Source: Gemmatimonadaceae bacterium (lineage in GTDB: Bacteria > Gemmatimonadota > Gemmatimonadetes > Gemmatimonadales > Gemmatimonadaceae). From it: DNA of 64,000 bases. Every line of letters begins with the position of its first letter. The first letter of the stretch is position 1. A program made the position numbers and the translations under genes. The stretch covers positions 1-64,000 of the forward strand of contig JANYIN010000133.1 in assembly GCA_025362035.1 (NCBI GenBank), given 5' to 3'. Positions 9,978 to 18,128 of the stretch are shown piece after piece. A model generated the notes under the pieces. The model ran no database searches and was not told the origin of the DNA. It was given only the letters and a program-made list of their open reading frames with translations.

Positions 9978-12900
9978 CGGATCGTCCGGATCCGGTTGCC
10001 GAGCGGCGGGCTGAACTCGAGCGGCGCCTCGCCTCACTCACGCCCGCACAGCGTGCGAAGCTCGCCGTCACCGCTGCCCCGCCGCCGGAGGAACACACCA
10101 TTCCGCGTCGGAGTCCCGAGGCGCCTGTTCCGATGTCGTTCGCGCAGGAGTTGCTCTGGCGTCTGGAGCGCGCGCGGCCCGGTCACATCTATAACGTTCC
10201 GCGCTCCGTTCGTCTGACCGGAAGAATCGATGTCGATGCGCTGACTGCGGCGCTTGATGCACTCGTCGCGCGGCACGAAGCGCTTCGCACGACCTTCGCC
10301 CTCATCGATGACGAGCCGCGCCTGGTCGTCAATGCGGCCGCTCCGGTGCACATCACTCACGTGGACATCGGCGGGCTCCCGGACGACATGCGCGAGTCGG
10401 CGGCGCGCACGAAAATTCGCGAGTTGGCGCGCGAGCCGTTCGACCTGGAGAAGGACCTCCAACTCCGTGCCGCGCTCATTCGGCTGTCGGAAGAGGACCA
10501 CATCCTTCTGTTGATCTCGCATCACGTGTCATCCGACGCCTGGTCGGGCAACATTCTGATGCGAGACCTCGCCGCGTTATATGAGGGCTATCGGGATGGC
10601 CGGCCGTACGTACTGCCCCCGCTCGACGTGCAATACGCGGACTTCGCGGTCTGGCAGCGGCGAACATTGACGGGCGAGCGACTCGAGAGCTTGCTCGCGT
10701 ACTGGCGCTCTCGACTGGAGGGAGCGCCGACGCACCTCGATCTTCCTACCGATCGCGCTAGCCCGCTCGCGCCCAGCTTTGAAGGCGCGATACGCGGCAC
10801 GAATGTCCCGCTTCACGTCCTCGATGGGCTCCGCTCGCTGTCTCGAGCGCAGAACTCGAGCACATTCACCGTGCTCCTCTCCACGCTCTACGTTCTGCTC
10901 ATGCGGTACAGCGGCGAGGAGGAACTGGTGGTGGCGACGCCCATTGCCGGCCGGCCATATCCGGAACTCGAGGGCATCGTCGGCTTCTTCACGAACACCC
11001 TGCTGCTGCGAGCCTCGCTCGCCGGCAATCCGACGTTTCGCGAGTTGCTGGAGCGCGTTCGCAGCGTGGTGCTCGGCGCGCACGAGCATCAGGAAATGCC
11101 ACTCGAGACGCTGATGCGCGCCAAAGGGCCGCACGACCGGCCGCTTGCCAACAGTCCCCAAGTGGTGCTGTCCACCGAGGATCCCGATCGCCAGCGTCTA
11201 CACATCCCGGGCACGTCGAGCACGCCGTTTGCGGCCACGCTTGGCGGGACGAAGTTTGACATCACCATCTGGTCGGCGGAGCGGCCCACGGGACTGCGCG
11301 TCACGGCCGAATTTCGCACCGACCTCTTCGACGACGAAACCATCGATCGCATGCTGCGCCATTTCGGCGTGCTGCTGGAGGCCGCCGTCACGATGCCCGA
11401 CACGCGCATCGGCGACCTCCCGATCATGGATGACGACGAGCGCCAGCGCGTCTTGTATGAATGGAACGACACCGAGGCTGGCTACCCCGATCACGCCACC
11501 ATTCACGGGCTCATCGAGGAGCAGGTGCGCCGCCGGCCGAGCGACGTCGCGGTGGAGTGTACCGAAAACGGCGAGAGGACGACGTTGACCTATGCGGAAC
11601 TGGACCGGCGCGCGAATCGCCTGGCCAGTACTCTCCACGCATTGGGGGTTCGCGCCGACGAGCGAGTCGCGATATGCCTTGATCGCGGCGTTTCCACGGC
11701 CGTCGCCATCCTCGGCGTGCTCAAGGCGGGTGGCGCGTATCTGCCCATCGACCCAGCCTACCCCGACGACCGCATCGAGTATACGCTGCTGGACGCCGGC
11801 GCGGCGTGGATGCTCACGGACGAGCGCAATCATGAACGGTTGGTGGGCCTGACACACGCCGCACGATTGCTGATGGTCGATGCCGCTGTGCGCGACGGCT
11901 CGTCCGACGCGGCGCCAGACGTCGCAGTATCGCCGCGCCACCTCGCCTACGTGATCTACACGTCAGGGTCTACGGGCCGTCCGAAGGGCTGCATGATCGA
12001 ACATCGCAACGTGACGCGATTGCTCGTGAACAACAGGTCGCTATTCGACTTCAATGAGCGTGACGTGTGGACGGTATTTCACTCCTTCGCGTTCGACTTT
12101 TCCGTCTGGGAGCTGTTCGGTGCCCTCGTCTTCGGAGGACGAGCCGTCGTGGTGCCGCGGCTCGTCGCGCAGAGTCCAGCGGATTTTCTCGCGCTCCTCC
12201 AGCAGTCCGGCACGACGATTCTGAACCAGGTGCCGTCCGCGTTTCAGGCGTTGCTCGAGGAGGCCGTCACGGGAAACCCGACGCTTGCCGTCCGTTACAT
12301 CATCTTCGGCGGAGAGGCGCTCAAGCCGGCGCTGCTCCGCAAGTGGCGACAGCGTTGGCCGAAAACACGGCTCATCAACATGTTCGGCATCACCGAAACC
12401 ACCGTCCACGTGACGTTCAAGGAAATCGGGGACGCGGAAATCGCGGCGGGCGTATCGAACATCGGGCGCCCCATACCGACGACCACGGTCTACATGCTCG
12501 ACCAGGCGCTGCGGCCGGTGCCCATCGGACTCGGCGGCGAGATTTGCGTTGGCGGCCTGGGGGTCGCGCGCGGCTACCTCAATCGTCCCGACCTGACCTC
12601 GGAACGATTCGTTCCGGATCCCTTTGTCATGGGGCAGGCGGCGGGTGCGCGGATGTACCGGTCGGGCGACCTCGGGCGGCGCCGTGCAAACGGCGAAATC
12701 GAGTACATCGGACGGCGCGATCATCAGGTCAAGATCCGCGGGCACCGCATCGAACTCGGAGAGATCGAAGCAGTGCTGCTCCAACAACCGCATGTAGCGG
12801 AAGCGGTCGTCATGGTTCGTGAAGACTCGCCGGACGCCCAGCGCCTCGTCGCGTACGTCGTGCCGGAGCCGGACTCCCCACCGTCATTACTCCAACTGCG

Positions 12901-14173
12901 CGAGGCAATGCGCCAGCGGCTGCCCGAAGTGATGGTTCCGTCCGCCATCGAGTTCCTCGATCGGCTGCCGATCACGTCAAATGGCAAGGTGGATCTCCGA
13001 GCGCTTCCGGCTCCACTCGGCAGCGCGACCGGCCCAGCGTATCAGTCGCCGCGTACCACCATCGAACATGAGCTCGCGCAGATCTGGGAGAGGCTCCTGT
13101 CGCCCGGACGTCCCATCGGAGCGTTCGACGATTTCTTCGAGATCGGGGGTCATTCGTTGCTCGCGATGCAGATGCTTGCCGACGTAGAGCGTGTGCGCGG
13201 TCAGCGCATTCCTCTCGCGTGGCTCTTCGAGTCGTCCACGGTGGAGTCGCTGGCCGCGCGCCTGGCAGCGGCACTGTTTGACGAGCAAGAGCCTCCGCTG
13301 ATCACGCTACAAGAAGGGACGAGCGGCCCTCCGGTCGTGTTCGTCCATGGTGACTGGACCGGCGGTGGCTGGTATGCACGCCGGCTTGCTCCGCTCGCGG
13401 CCGCCAATTCGCCGTTCTATGTGCTGCCCACCATCGGCGCCGGGAACGAGGCACGCACCTGGACGGTGGAAGCGATGGCGGAGCGGCATGTGCAGGAATT
13501 GCGGAAGAAGCAGCCGCGAGGACCGTATCGCATTGTCGGGTTTTGCGTCGGTGGAGTGATTGCGTTCGAGATGGCGCGGCAGCTGAAGGACGCGGGCGAG
13601 GCGGTCGAACGGCTCGTGGTGGTCGACAGCGACCCGATGAATGCGCGACTGCGGGCGCTGAAACCCCTCGTGTCGCTTCTGGTAGTGGGTACGGGGAGCG
13701 AAGCCCGACTCACGCGTCAGGCCACAGCCATGCGCCGACTCCGCTGGATCTTGCGTCGTGTGCGATACGTGAAGGGACTTTCAATGGGTGAGCGCACGCG
13801 CTGGTTCGCCGACAAGGCCGTGCGGTACGCTCCGCGACTCGTCACTCGCGCGGCGCCCGTGCCGTCGGGTAGAGGAGTCGCTCCATCGTCGCCGCGTGGG
13901 GACGTCGACAACGAACTTGGGGATGCCATCGTGCTCCGCACGCAGGAGCGCGCCGCGTCGGCATATGTGCCGGGCCAGTACGCGGGCGTACTGGACTTCA
14001 TTTGGGCCGAGGGTGCGCCAGGAAAGGAGCGCCGACCCAATCCTTTGGGAGCGTGGCAGATCGTCGCCCGCGAGGTGCGCATGCACCCGGTCGCCTCGGG
14101 CCACATCGGCCTGATCACGGACAACCTTCCCTTGTTCGCGAGTGCATTGCGCGAGGTGCTCGACGGAAGCTGA
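9974..14173 (+). CDS. Terminal nonribosomal peptide synthetase, C-A(Thr)-T-TE with Cys-type thioesterase
   Basis: Last module and release enzyme, 1399 residues, starting in an ATGA overlap. The condensation motif is HHVSSDA (10520-10540), with Ala instead of the usual Gly. The adenylation pocket reads DFWNIGMVHK, the textbook threonine code; its A5 motif is FGITE rather than YGPTE, as in many Thr domains. The carrier has GGHSLLAM (about 13147). Residues about 1110-1395 form an alpha/beta-hydrolase type I thioesterase. Its nucleophile elbow is GFCVGG, with Cys1191 (13544-13546) in place of Ser, followed by Asp1218 and His1377 as plausible triad partners. Thr is therefore the last residue loaded, and release is by a cysteine thioesterase. 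A linear acid, macrolactone or beta-lactone product cannot be told apart from sequence. Confidence 0.95.
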   Translation: MTDRPDPVAERRAELERRLASLTPAQRAKLAVTAAPPPEEHTIPRRSPEAPVPMSFAQELLWRLERARPGHIYNVPRSVRLTGRIDVDALTAALDALVARHEALRTTFALIDDEPRLVVNAAAPVHITHVDIGGLPDDMRESAARTKIRELAREPFDLEKDLQLRAALIRLSEEDHILLLISHHVSSDAWSGNILMRDLAALYEGYRDGRPYVLPPLDVQYADFAVWQRRTLTGERLESLLAYWRSRLEGAPTHLDLPTDRASPLAPSFEGAIRGTNVPLHVLDGLRSLSRAQNSSTFTVLLSTLYVLLMRYSGEEELVVATPIAGRPYPELEGIVGFFTNTLLLRASLAGNPTFRELLERVRSVVLGAHEHQEMPLETLMRAKGPHDRPLANSPQVVLSTEDPDRQRLHIPGTSSTPFAATLGGTKFDITIWSAERPTGLRVTAEFRTDLFDDETIDRMLRHFGVLLEAAVTMPDTRIGDLPIMDDDERQRVLYEWNDTEAGYPDHATIHGLIEEQVRRRPSDVAVECTENGERTTLTYAELDRRANRLASTLHALGVRADERVAICLDRGVSTAVAILGVLKAGGAYLPIDPAYPDDRIEYTLLDAGAAWMLTDERNHERLVGLTHAARLLMVDAAVRDGSSDAAPDVAVSPRHLAYVIYTSGSTGRPKGCMIEHRNVTRLLVNNRSLFDFNERDVWTVFHSFAFDFSVWELFGALVFGGRAVVVPRLVAQSPADFLALLQQSGTTILNQVPSAFQALLEEAVTGNPTLAVRYIIFGGEALKPALLRKWRQRWPKTRLINMFGITETTVHVTFKEIGDAEIAAGVSNIGRPIPTTTVYMLDQALRPVPIGLGGEICVGGLGVARGYLNRPDLTSERFVPDPFVMGQAAGARMYRSGDLGRRRANGEIEYIGRRDHQVKIRGHRIELGEIEAVLLQQPHVAEAVVMVREDSPDAQRLVAYVVPEPDSPPSLLQLREAMRQRLPEVMVPSAIEFLDRLPITSNGKVDLRALPAPLGSATGPAYQSPRTTIEHELAQIWERLLSPGRPIGAFDDFFEIGGHSLLAMQMLADVERVRGQRIPLAWLFESSTVESLAARLAAALFDEQEPPLITLQEGTSGPPVVFVHGDWTGGGWYARRLAPLAAANSPFYVLPTIGAGNEARTWTVEAMAERHVQELRKKQPRGPYRIVGFCVGGVIAFEMARQLKDAGEAVERLVVVDSDPMNARLRALKPLVSLLVVGTGSEARLTRQATAMRRLRWILRRVRYVKGLSMGERTRWFADKAVRYAPRLVTRAAPVPSGRGVAPSSPRGDVDNELGDAIVLRTQERAASAYVPGQYAGVLDFIWAEGAPGKERRPNPLGAWQIVAREVRMHPVASGHIGLITDNLPLFASALREVLDGS

Positions 14174-14183
14174 CGTGCGCCAA

Positions 14184-15263
14184 TCAGGGGGCAGCCGCTT
14201 CCGCCTCGCGTGAGCGGGCGCGCGCGCCAAGCAACCGCTGGCCAAAGCGAATGCCGGGTTTTTCGATGAGGTGATAGCCGCAGAAGCACATTGCCGTTAG
14301 CACGGCGATGGCCACGATCCCCTGCACCACTGTAGGGACGGCGCGGAGCACACCGAAGCCGATACGCAGCGCTAACATGTGGAACAGATAGATGCCGTAC
14401 GAATACGTCGCGACGGTGTGCGCCGCGCGTGCCAGCGGCGATGGCGCCGCATCGCGCGTGAGCGCGACCGAAAGCCCGAAGGCGCCGCACAACGCGATGC
14501 GGATTACCCAGGTCAGATGCACCGCGTCGAGCACGAAGTACCCCAGCACCACCGCCGCCGCGATCGTGAACGGAAAGGTCCACGCTGGGAGTAGCTTCGG
14601 CGGCCCACGACGCAGCAACCAGTACGCAAGCACTCCCATCAGGAAGCACGGCGTGTAGTCCAGCACCGAAAACCGCCACATGCCGGCAATCCGGTGCGCA
14701 GGATCCACGCCGTAGTTGAATAGCCACGCCAGCGCAGCCCCCAGGGCAAGTAGCGCCAGCATTCCGTTGGGTGATGACCGCCGCGCTATCATGTAGCACA
14801 GCGGAAGTGCCGCGTACATCTGCAGTTCGAGTGGCAACGTCCACAGAGGAGCGAGCACGCTTGGCACGCCCGCCAGATTCTGCACCAGCGCCAGGTTGGC
14901 CATTCCGGTCGAGAGGGACACCGCGGCGTATCGCGAGGCGACGCTTCCGGGAGGTATGCGGAAAATGAGCACGAGCGCGACGACGGCTAACGCGAGCGGA
15001 TACACGCGCCATGCGCGCCGTACATAGAACCGCCGTACCCACGCGACCGTGGTGGGCGCGCCATCCCGTTCCATCGAGGACATCAGGACGAGCGACGTGT
15101 GCACGAAGAAGGCGAGCACCCCAGCGTGTCCGAGCCATTGACTGAAAGGCAGGCCACGGCCATCGAACCCCACCGTGTGATCGACCAGCACTGCGAGCAC
15201 CGCAATCGATCGCAGCAGGTCGAGATTGTGTTCCGGGAGATTCGTCCGGTGCACGCGCGTCAC
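14184..15263 (-). CDS. Acyltransferase 3 family membrane protein (OafA/OatA-like)
   Basis: 359-residue integral membrane protein, GTG start. Multi-pass hydrophobic segments run the whole length. The N-terminal LRSIAVLAVLVDH segment matches the catalytic RxxAxxxVxxxH region of acyltransferase-3 proteins, and HAGVLAFFVHTSLVL follows. This family moves acetyl or other acyl groups across the membrane onto sugars or lipids. It lacks the periplasmic SGNH extension seen in OatA, but several separate SGNH proteins lie nearby. It is clearly paralogous to the gene at 42435-43493, sharing the HAGVL-FFVHT-LVLM-S-ERDGAP pattern. It converges with the NRPS gene with only 10 bases between stop codons, and the glycosyltransferase upstream is on the same strand. 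The acyl substrate is unknown. Confidence 0.88.
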   Translation of the reverse strand: MTRVHRTNLPEHNLDLLRSIAVLAVLVDHTVGFDGRGLPFSQWLGHAGVLAFFVHTSLVLMSSMERDGAPTTVAWVRRFYVRRAWRVYPLALAVVALVLIFRIPPGSVASRYAAVSLSTGMANLALVQNLAGVPSVLAPLWTLPLELQMYAALPLCYMIARRSSPNGMLALLALGAALAWLFNYGVDPAHRIAGMWRFSVLDYTPCFLMGVLAYWLLRRGPPKLLPAWTFPFTIAAAVVLGYFVLDAVHLTWVIRIALCGAFGLSVALTRDAAPSPLARAAHTVATYSYGIYLFHMLALRIGFGVLRAVPTVVQGIVAIAVLTAMCFCGYHLIEKPGIRFGQRLLGARARSREAEAAAP

Positions 15264-15308
15264 GCTCGATTCCCGCGACCGGTTCCAGACAATCGTCGTA
15301 CGCGCATC

Positions 15309-16253
15309 CTATCTCGCGCCCATGCGATAACCCCGCATCTGGCCCCACGCGGTGCTGGCGGCCTTGAGATCTTCCATCCAGATCGGGGAATCGCTCGTCC
15401 AACGGCGCACACAGTAGCGCATCTCGCCGAACAGCGCCTGTCGCACGACCCAGCGCGGGACGCCGAACAGACGCACGAATCCGGTGCTGTGGTCAAAACG
15501 CCCAAGATACTCTCCATACCCAGAGTACCACCGGCGCAGATATTGAATCGTCTGCCGCTCAGCCGGTATGTAGTGCCGCACGCGGGCCGTAGGCACCCAC
15601 CACCCGGCATCGCCGGCCTCGAGGGCGCGTCGCACGACGTCGGTCTCCTCCCCACCAACGCGGCTCCCCGGCCTCACGCCGCGACCGATGTCGTAGAGCA
15701 GCGTCCGCTGTCTGGCAGTCTGGATGGCAAAGCTCGCTCCGAACGGCACTCGCCTCGGTGTTAGCGGCACGGCATCGCGCCCGTAGTCGATGCAGGCGTA
15801 TGCGTTGGCGACCTGCGGCCACGCCGCCGCGAGCCAGGAAGGCGGCGCATTGGGAAACCACGGTTGGATCGGACCGCCGAATACTACCGCGCTTGGCCAA
15901 CGCTCAAACGCCCGGTGATACTCGACCATCCAGTCCGGCGCCACGAGCACGTCGTCGTCCGTCCAGATGATGTACTCGCCCGTTGCTTCGTGTACGGCGC
16001 GGTTCCTGGCGCAAGACAGTCCCGGCTGCGCCTCGAATACGCGTCGGACCGGGAGACGGTCCCCAAAGCTCTCGATGACCTGATCGGTGGCGTCCGTGGA
16101 GTTGTTGTTGATCACCAGCACTTCCCACTCGAGCCCCGGCGGCACCAGAAGATTCGTCATCCCCTCCAGCGTCTGGCGCAGGAGCTGATGCCGGTTCCAG
16201 GTACAGATCGCGACTGTCAGGCGGCGAATTGGTGACGTGATGGCGGCTCTCAT
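15309..16253 (-). CDS. Family 2 glycosyltransferase
   Basis: 314-residue GT-A fold glycosyltransferase. The N-terminus LTVAICTWNRHQLL and the NNNSTDAT segment form the nucleotide-binding half. WTDDDVLV supplies the metal-binding DxD-type site. No membrane anchor is evident, so it probably acts on a nucleotide sugar at the inner face of the membrane. It lies 45 bases upstream (in transcription order) of the acyltransferase-3 gene and is probably cotranscribed with it. It is divergent from the dlt-like operon, with 255 bases between start codons. Donor and acceptor are not predictable. Confidence 0.9.
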   Translation of the reverse strand: MRAAITSPIRRLTVAICTWNRHQLLRQTLEGMTNLLVPPGLEWEVLVINNNSTDATDQVIESFGDRLPVRRVFEAQPGLSCARNRAVHEATGEYIIWTDDDVLVAPDWMVEYHRAFERWPSAVVFGGPIQPWFPNAPPSWLAAAWPQVANAYACIDYGRDAVPLTPRRVPFGASFAIQTARQRTLLYDIGRGVRPGSRVGGEETDVVRRALEAGDAGWWVPTARVRHYIPAERQTIQYLRRWYSGYGEYLGRFDHSTGFVRLFGVPRWVVRQALFGEMRYCVRRWTSDSPIWMEDLKAASTAWGQMRGYRMGAR

Positions 16254-16508
16254 GGACCTGGGCTGACTCGCCGGCAGCGTCCGGGTCGGACGGCAGACGC
16301 AAGCTCGGACGTGATACAGGTTGTGTCAATTGCAGCGCGGCTTCGAACAAAAGGGCCATCTTCACGACACGCGAATACGCGTATATTCTAGGATCGGCGC
16401 TCCGTCATGGAGCGGTTGACCAACAGCACATTGACAGAAGGTGCGTGTCGTGAACCTCGGACGGCCTGCTGGCTCGCTCGGAACCGTCATCTCGCATTGC
16501 GTCACGCA

Positions 16509-17744
16509 ATGAGCACCGCTGCCGAACCACGTGGCGGACTTGCTGTCGTCGTCTCCTATCCACACCTGGTCTCCGGCGTTGTCGCCATTCTGCTGTTCGT
16601 CGTATGGGTGATTGGAGATCTGATGCTCGAACGCGCGCGCTTGCAGAGCAGGATTGCGCAGCTTGCGCCGCTGCAATTCACCGAAAAGTGGAAAGGGGAA
16701 GCCGCACCGCGCGCCCTGTTGACGCATAGCGATGTCCTTCCATTGTATGGCAGTTCGGAATTGATCTATGACATGCCGAACCGGGCAACGGATTTCTTTT
16801 CAGCCTATCCAACGGGTTTCACCGTCGCGCCGCTCGGTGACCGCGGGTACCCTGCGCTCACGATGGCGGTGGGTATCGCGAGCCTGGGACGGGCGTTCGC
16901 GGGAAGGAAGATCGTCGTCTCGCTATCGGGTACGTGGTTTCTGGGTGACGACACGGAGCACGACGCCACCACCCTCAAAGCGCACTTCTCACCGCTCCAG
17001 GCGGGCGATGTCATCTTCTATCGCCGTCTTCCGTCGGATCTCACGGAACGCATGGCGCGCGAGATCATGAGTCATGACCCCGTCCCGCGCGACTTTCCCA
17101 TGCTGCATGCCGCCCTTGGCTGTCTTGCCCGGCGATGCAACTATGAACGGCTCATCCCTATATTCGCGCCCCTCTGGGCGATGCGCACGCTGCTGCTTCG
17201 TACCGAAGACTACCGCCATGTCGTCCAGGCTGTGGAGCACCACGCACCACCGCGCCAACGCACGGAACGCGTCGATTGGGGAGCGCTGGAATGGCGTGGC
17301 GATTCGCTTTGGCGCCTGGAATCGGCGAGCAATGTTCTGGGCATCCAGGACAGCATCTGGAATCGACACAAGAAGCAGATGCCCGCGGGGGACGCAGGGT
17401 CACGCGACACCGCGTTTCTCGCGCTCATGGAGAAGGCGCCGAAATGGACAGACCTCGACATCCTGCTCGCCACCTTGAAGGCGGTCGATGCACGACCGCT
17501 CATTCTGAATTCGCCACTCAAAGGAGTGTACTGGGAGTATCGCGGCGTGACCGCAGCGGCCAGGCAGCGCTACTATCGGCACTTTGACTCGGTCGCCGTG
17601 CGGTACGGGTTTCCCACCGTGTATTTTCAGGAGCGCGACGAGGATCCCTACTTTCTCAGCGAATCACGTTCGCATCTGAGCAGCAAGGGATGGGCAGTCT
17701 ACGACCGAATCATCAACGCCTTCCAACATGACTCGCTTCGATAG
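16509..17744 (+). CDS. dltD: DltD-like SGNH protein of a D-alanylation operon
   Basis: Membrane-anchored extracytoplasmic protein of 411 residues from ATG 16509; a start at ATG 16407 would add 34 residues with no family resemblance. One N-terminal membrane helix (about residues 16-38) is followed by the DltD signature PLYGSSELI, which contains the nucleophile Ser. The C-terminal block has an Asp/Ser/His cluster (DPYFLSESRSHLS), matching the usual DltD Asp-His end. In Gram-positives DltD works with DltB and DltX to place D-alanine on teichoic acids. Here it is the first gene of a five-gene operon, and its last 17 bases overlap dltX. Being placed first differs from the usual dltXABCD order. Confidence 0.85.
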   Translation: MSTAAEPRGGLAVVVSYPHLVSGVVAILLFVVWVIGDLMLERARLQSRIAQLAPLQFTEKWKGEAAPRALLTHSDVLPLYGSSELIYDMPNRATDFFSAYPTGFTVAPLGDRGYPALTMAVGIASLGRAFAGRKIVVSLSGTWFLGDDTEHDATTLKAHFSPLQAGDVIFYRRLPSDLTERMAREIMSHDPVPRDFPMLHAALGCLARRCNYERLIPIFAPLWAMRTLLLRTEDYRHVVQAVEHHAPPRQRTERVDWGALEWRGDSLWRLESASNVLGIQDSIWNRHKKQMPAGDAGSRDTAFLALMEKAPKWTDLDILLATLKAVDARPLILNSPLKGVYWEYRGVTAAARQRYYRHFDSVAVRYGFPTVYFQERDEDPYFLSESRSHLSSKGWAVYDRIINAFQHDSLR

Positions 17745-17862
17745 CCCCCTTGGCCGCGTCCTTCTCCGCTCGGTGTACTACGCTCTGATCCTCGGCGCCG
17801 TCTGGGCGGTGAGCGACCTTACCGCGGCCGCTCCTCCGGTTTTCATCTACCAGGGGTTTTAG
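17728..17862 (+). CDS. dltX: DltX-like 44-residue membrane microprotein ending FIYQGF
   Basis: A 44-codon gene starting at ATG 17728, inside the 3' end of dltD and in another frame, ending 7 bases before dltC. It has a short basic N-terminus (MTRFDSPLGRVLLR), one membrane helix (YYALILGAVWAVSDL) and the extracytoplasmic tail PPVFIYQGF at the exact C-terminus. DltX proteins are about 45-50 residues with one helix and a conserved tail of the FIYNEF type. Published work on DltX assigns acyl-carrying function to the Tyr of that tail. Position, size, topology and tail all agree. It is too short for many gene callers. Confidence 0.85.
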   Translation: MTRFDSPLGRVLLRSVYYALILGAVWAVSDLTAAAPPVFIYQGF

Positions 17863-17869
17863 GCCGCGT

Positions 17870-18112
17870 ATGTCTACCGCTGACCGCGTGGTCGCCACCA
17901 TCGAGGATGTCACGGGAGAGCCCGCCGTGCGGTCGAACCGCGACCTCGATTTGTTCGAACACCAGGTGCTCGATTCTCTTCGCACCATAGAATTGCTGGT
18001 GGCGCTGACCGAGCACTTCGGCACCGACATCGCTCTTTCCGAAATCGAGCGCGAGCTATGGGCGACCCCGAACAAGATCATCGCCTTCATGGAGCAACGC
18101 GTCGGCGTATGA
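17870..18112 (+). CDS. dltC: D-alanyl carrier protein DltC-like
   Basis: 80-residue acyl-carrier-fold protein. The phosphopantetheine site is the Ser of VLDSLRTIELL (Ser36), giving the DSL motif typical of DltC. Acidic helices flank the site. In Dlt systems it carries D-alanine from DltA to DltB at the inner face of the membrane. It starts 7 bases after dltX and ends 16 bases before dltA. It needs a phosphopantetheinyl transferase; the Sfp-type enzyme at 40249-41007 is the only candidate in the window. Confidence 0.88.
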   Translation: MSTADRVVATIEDVTGEPAVRSNRDLDLFEHQVLDSLRTIELLVALTEHFGTDIALSEIERELWATPNKIIAFMEQRVGV

Positions 18113-18128
18113 CCACGCGCGTCGCACG

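Noticed and set aside
13717..15402. A long minus-strand frame spanning the acyltransferase-3 gene and the thioesterase end
   Set aside because: It is a different frame over two real genes and contains no recognisable domain.
16377..16392. Promoter with TATATT and an ATACGCGTAT palindrome upstream of dltD
   Set aside because: No -35 element at good spacing, and the palindrome is short; not enough to call a site.
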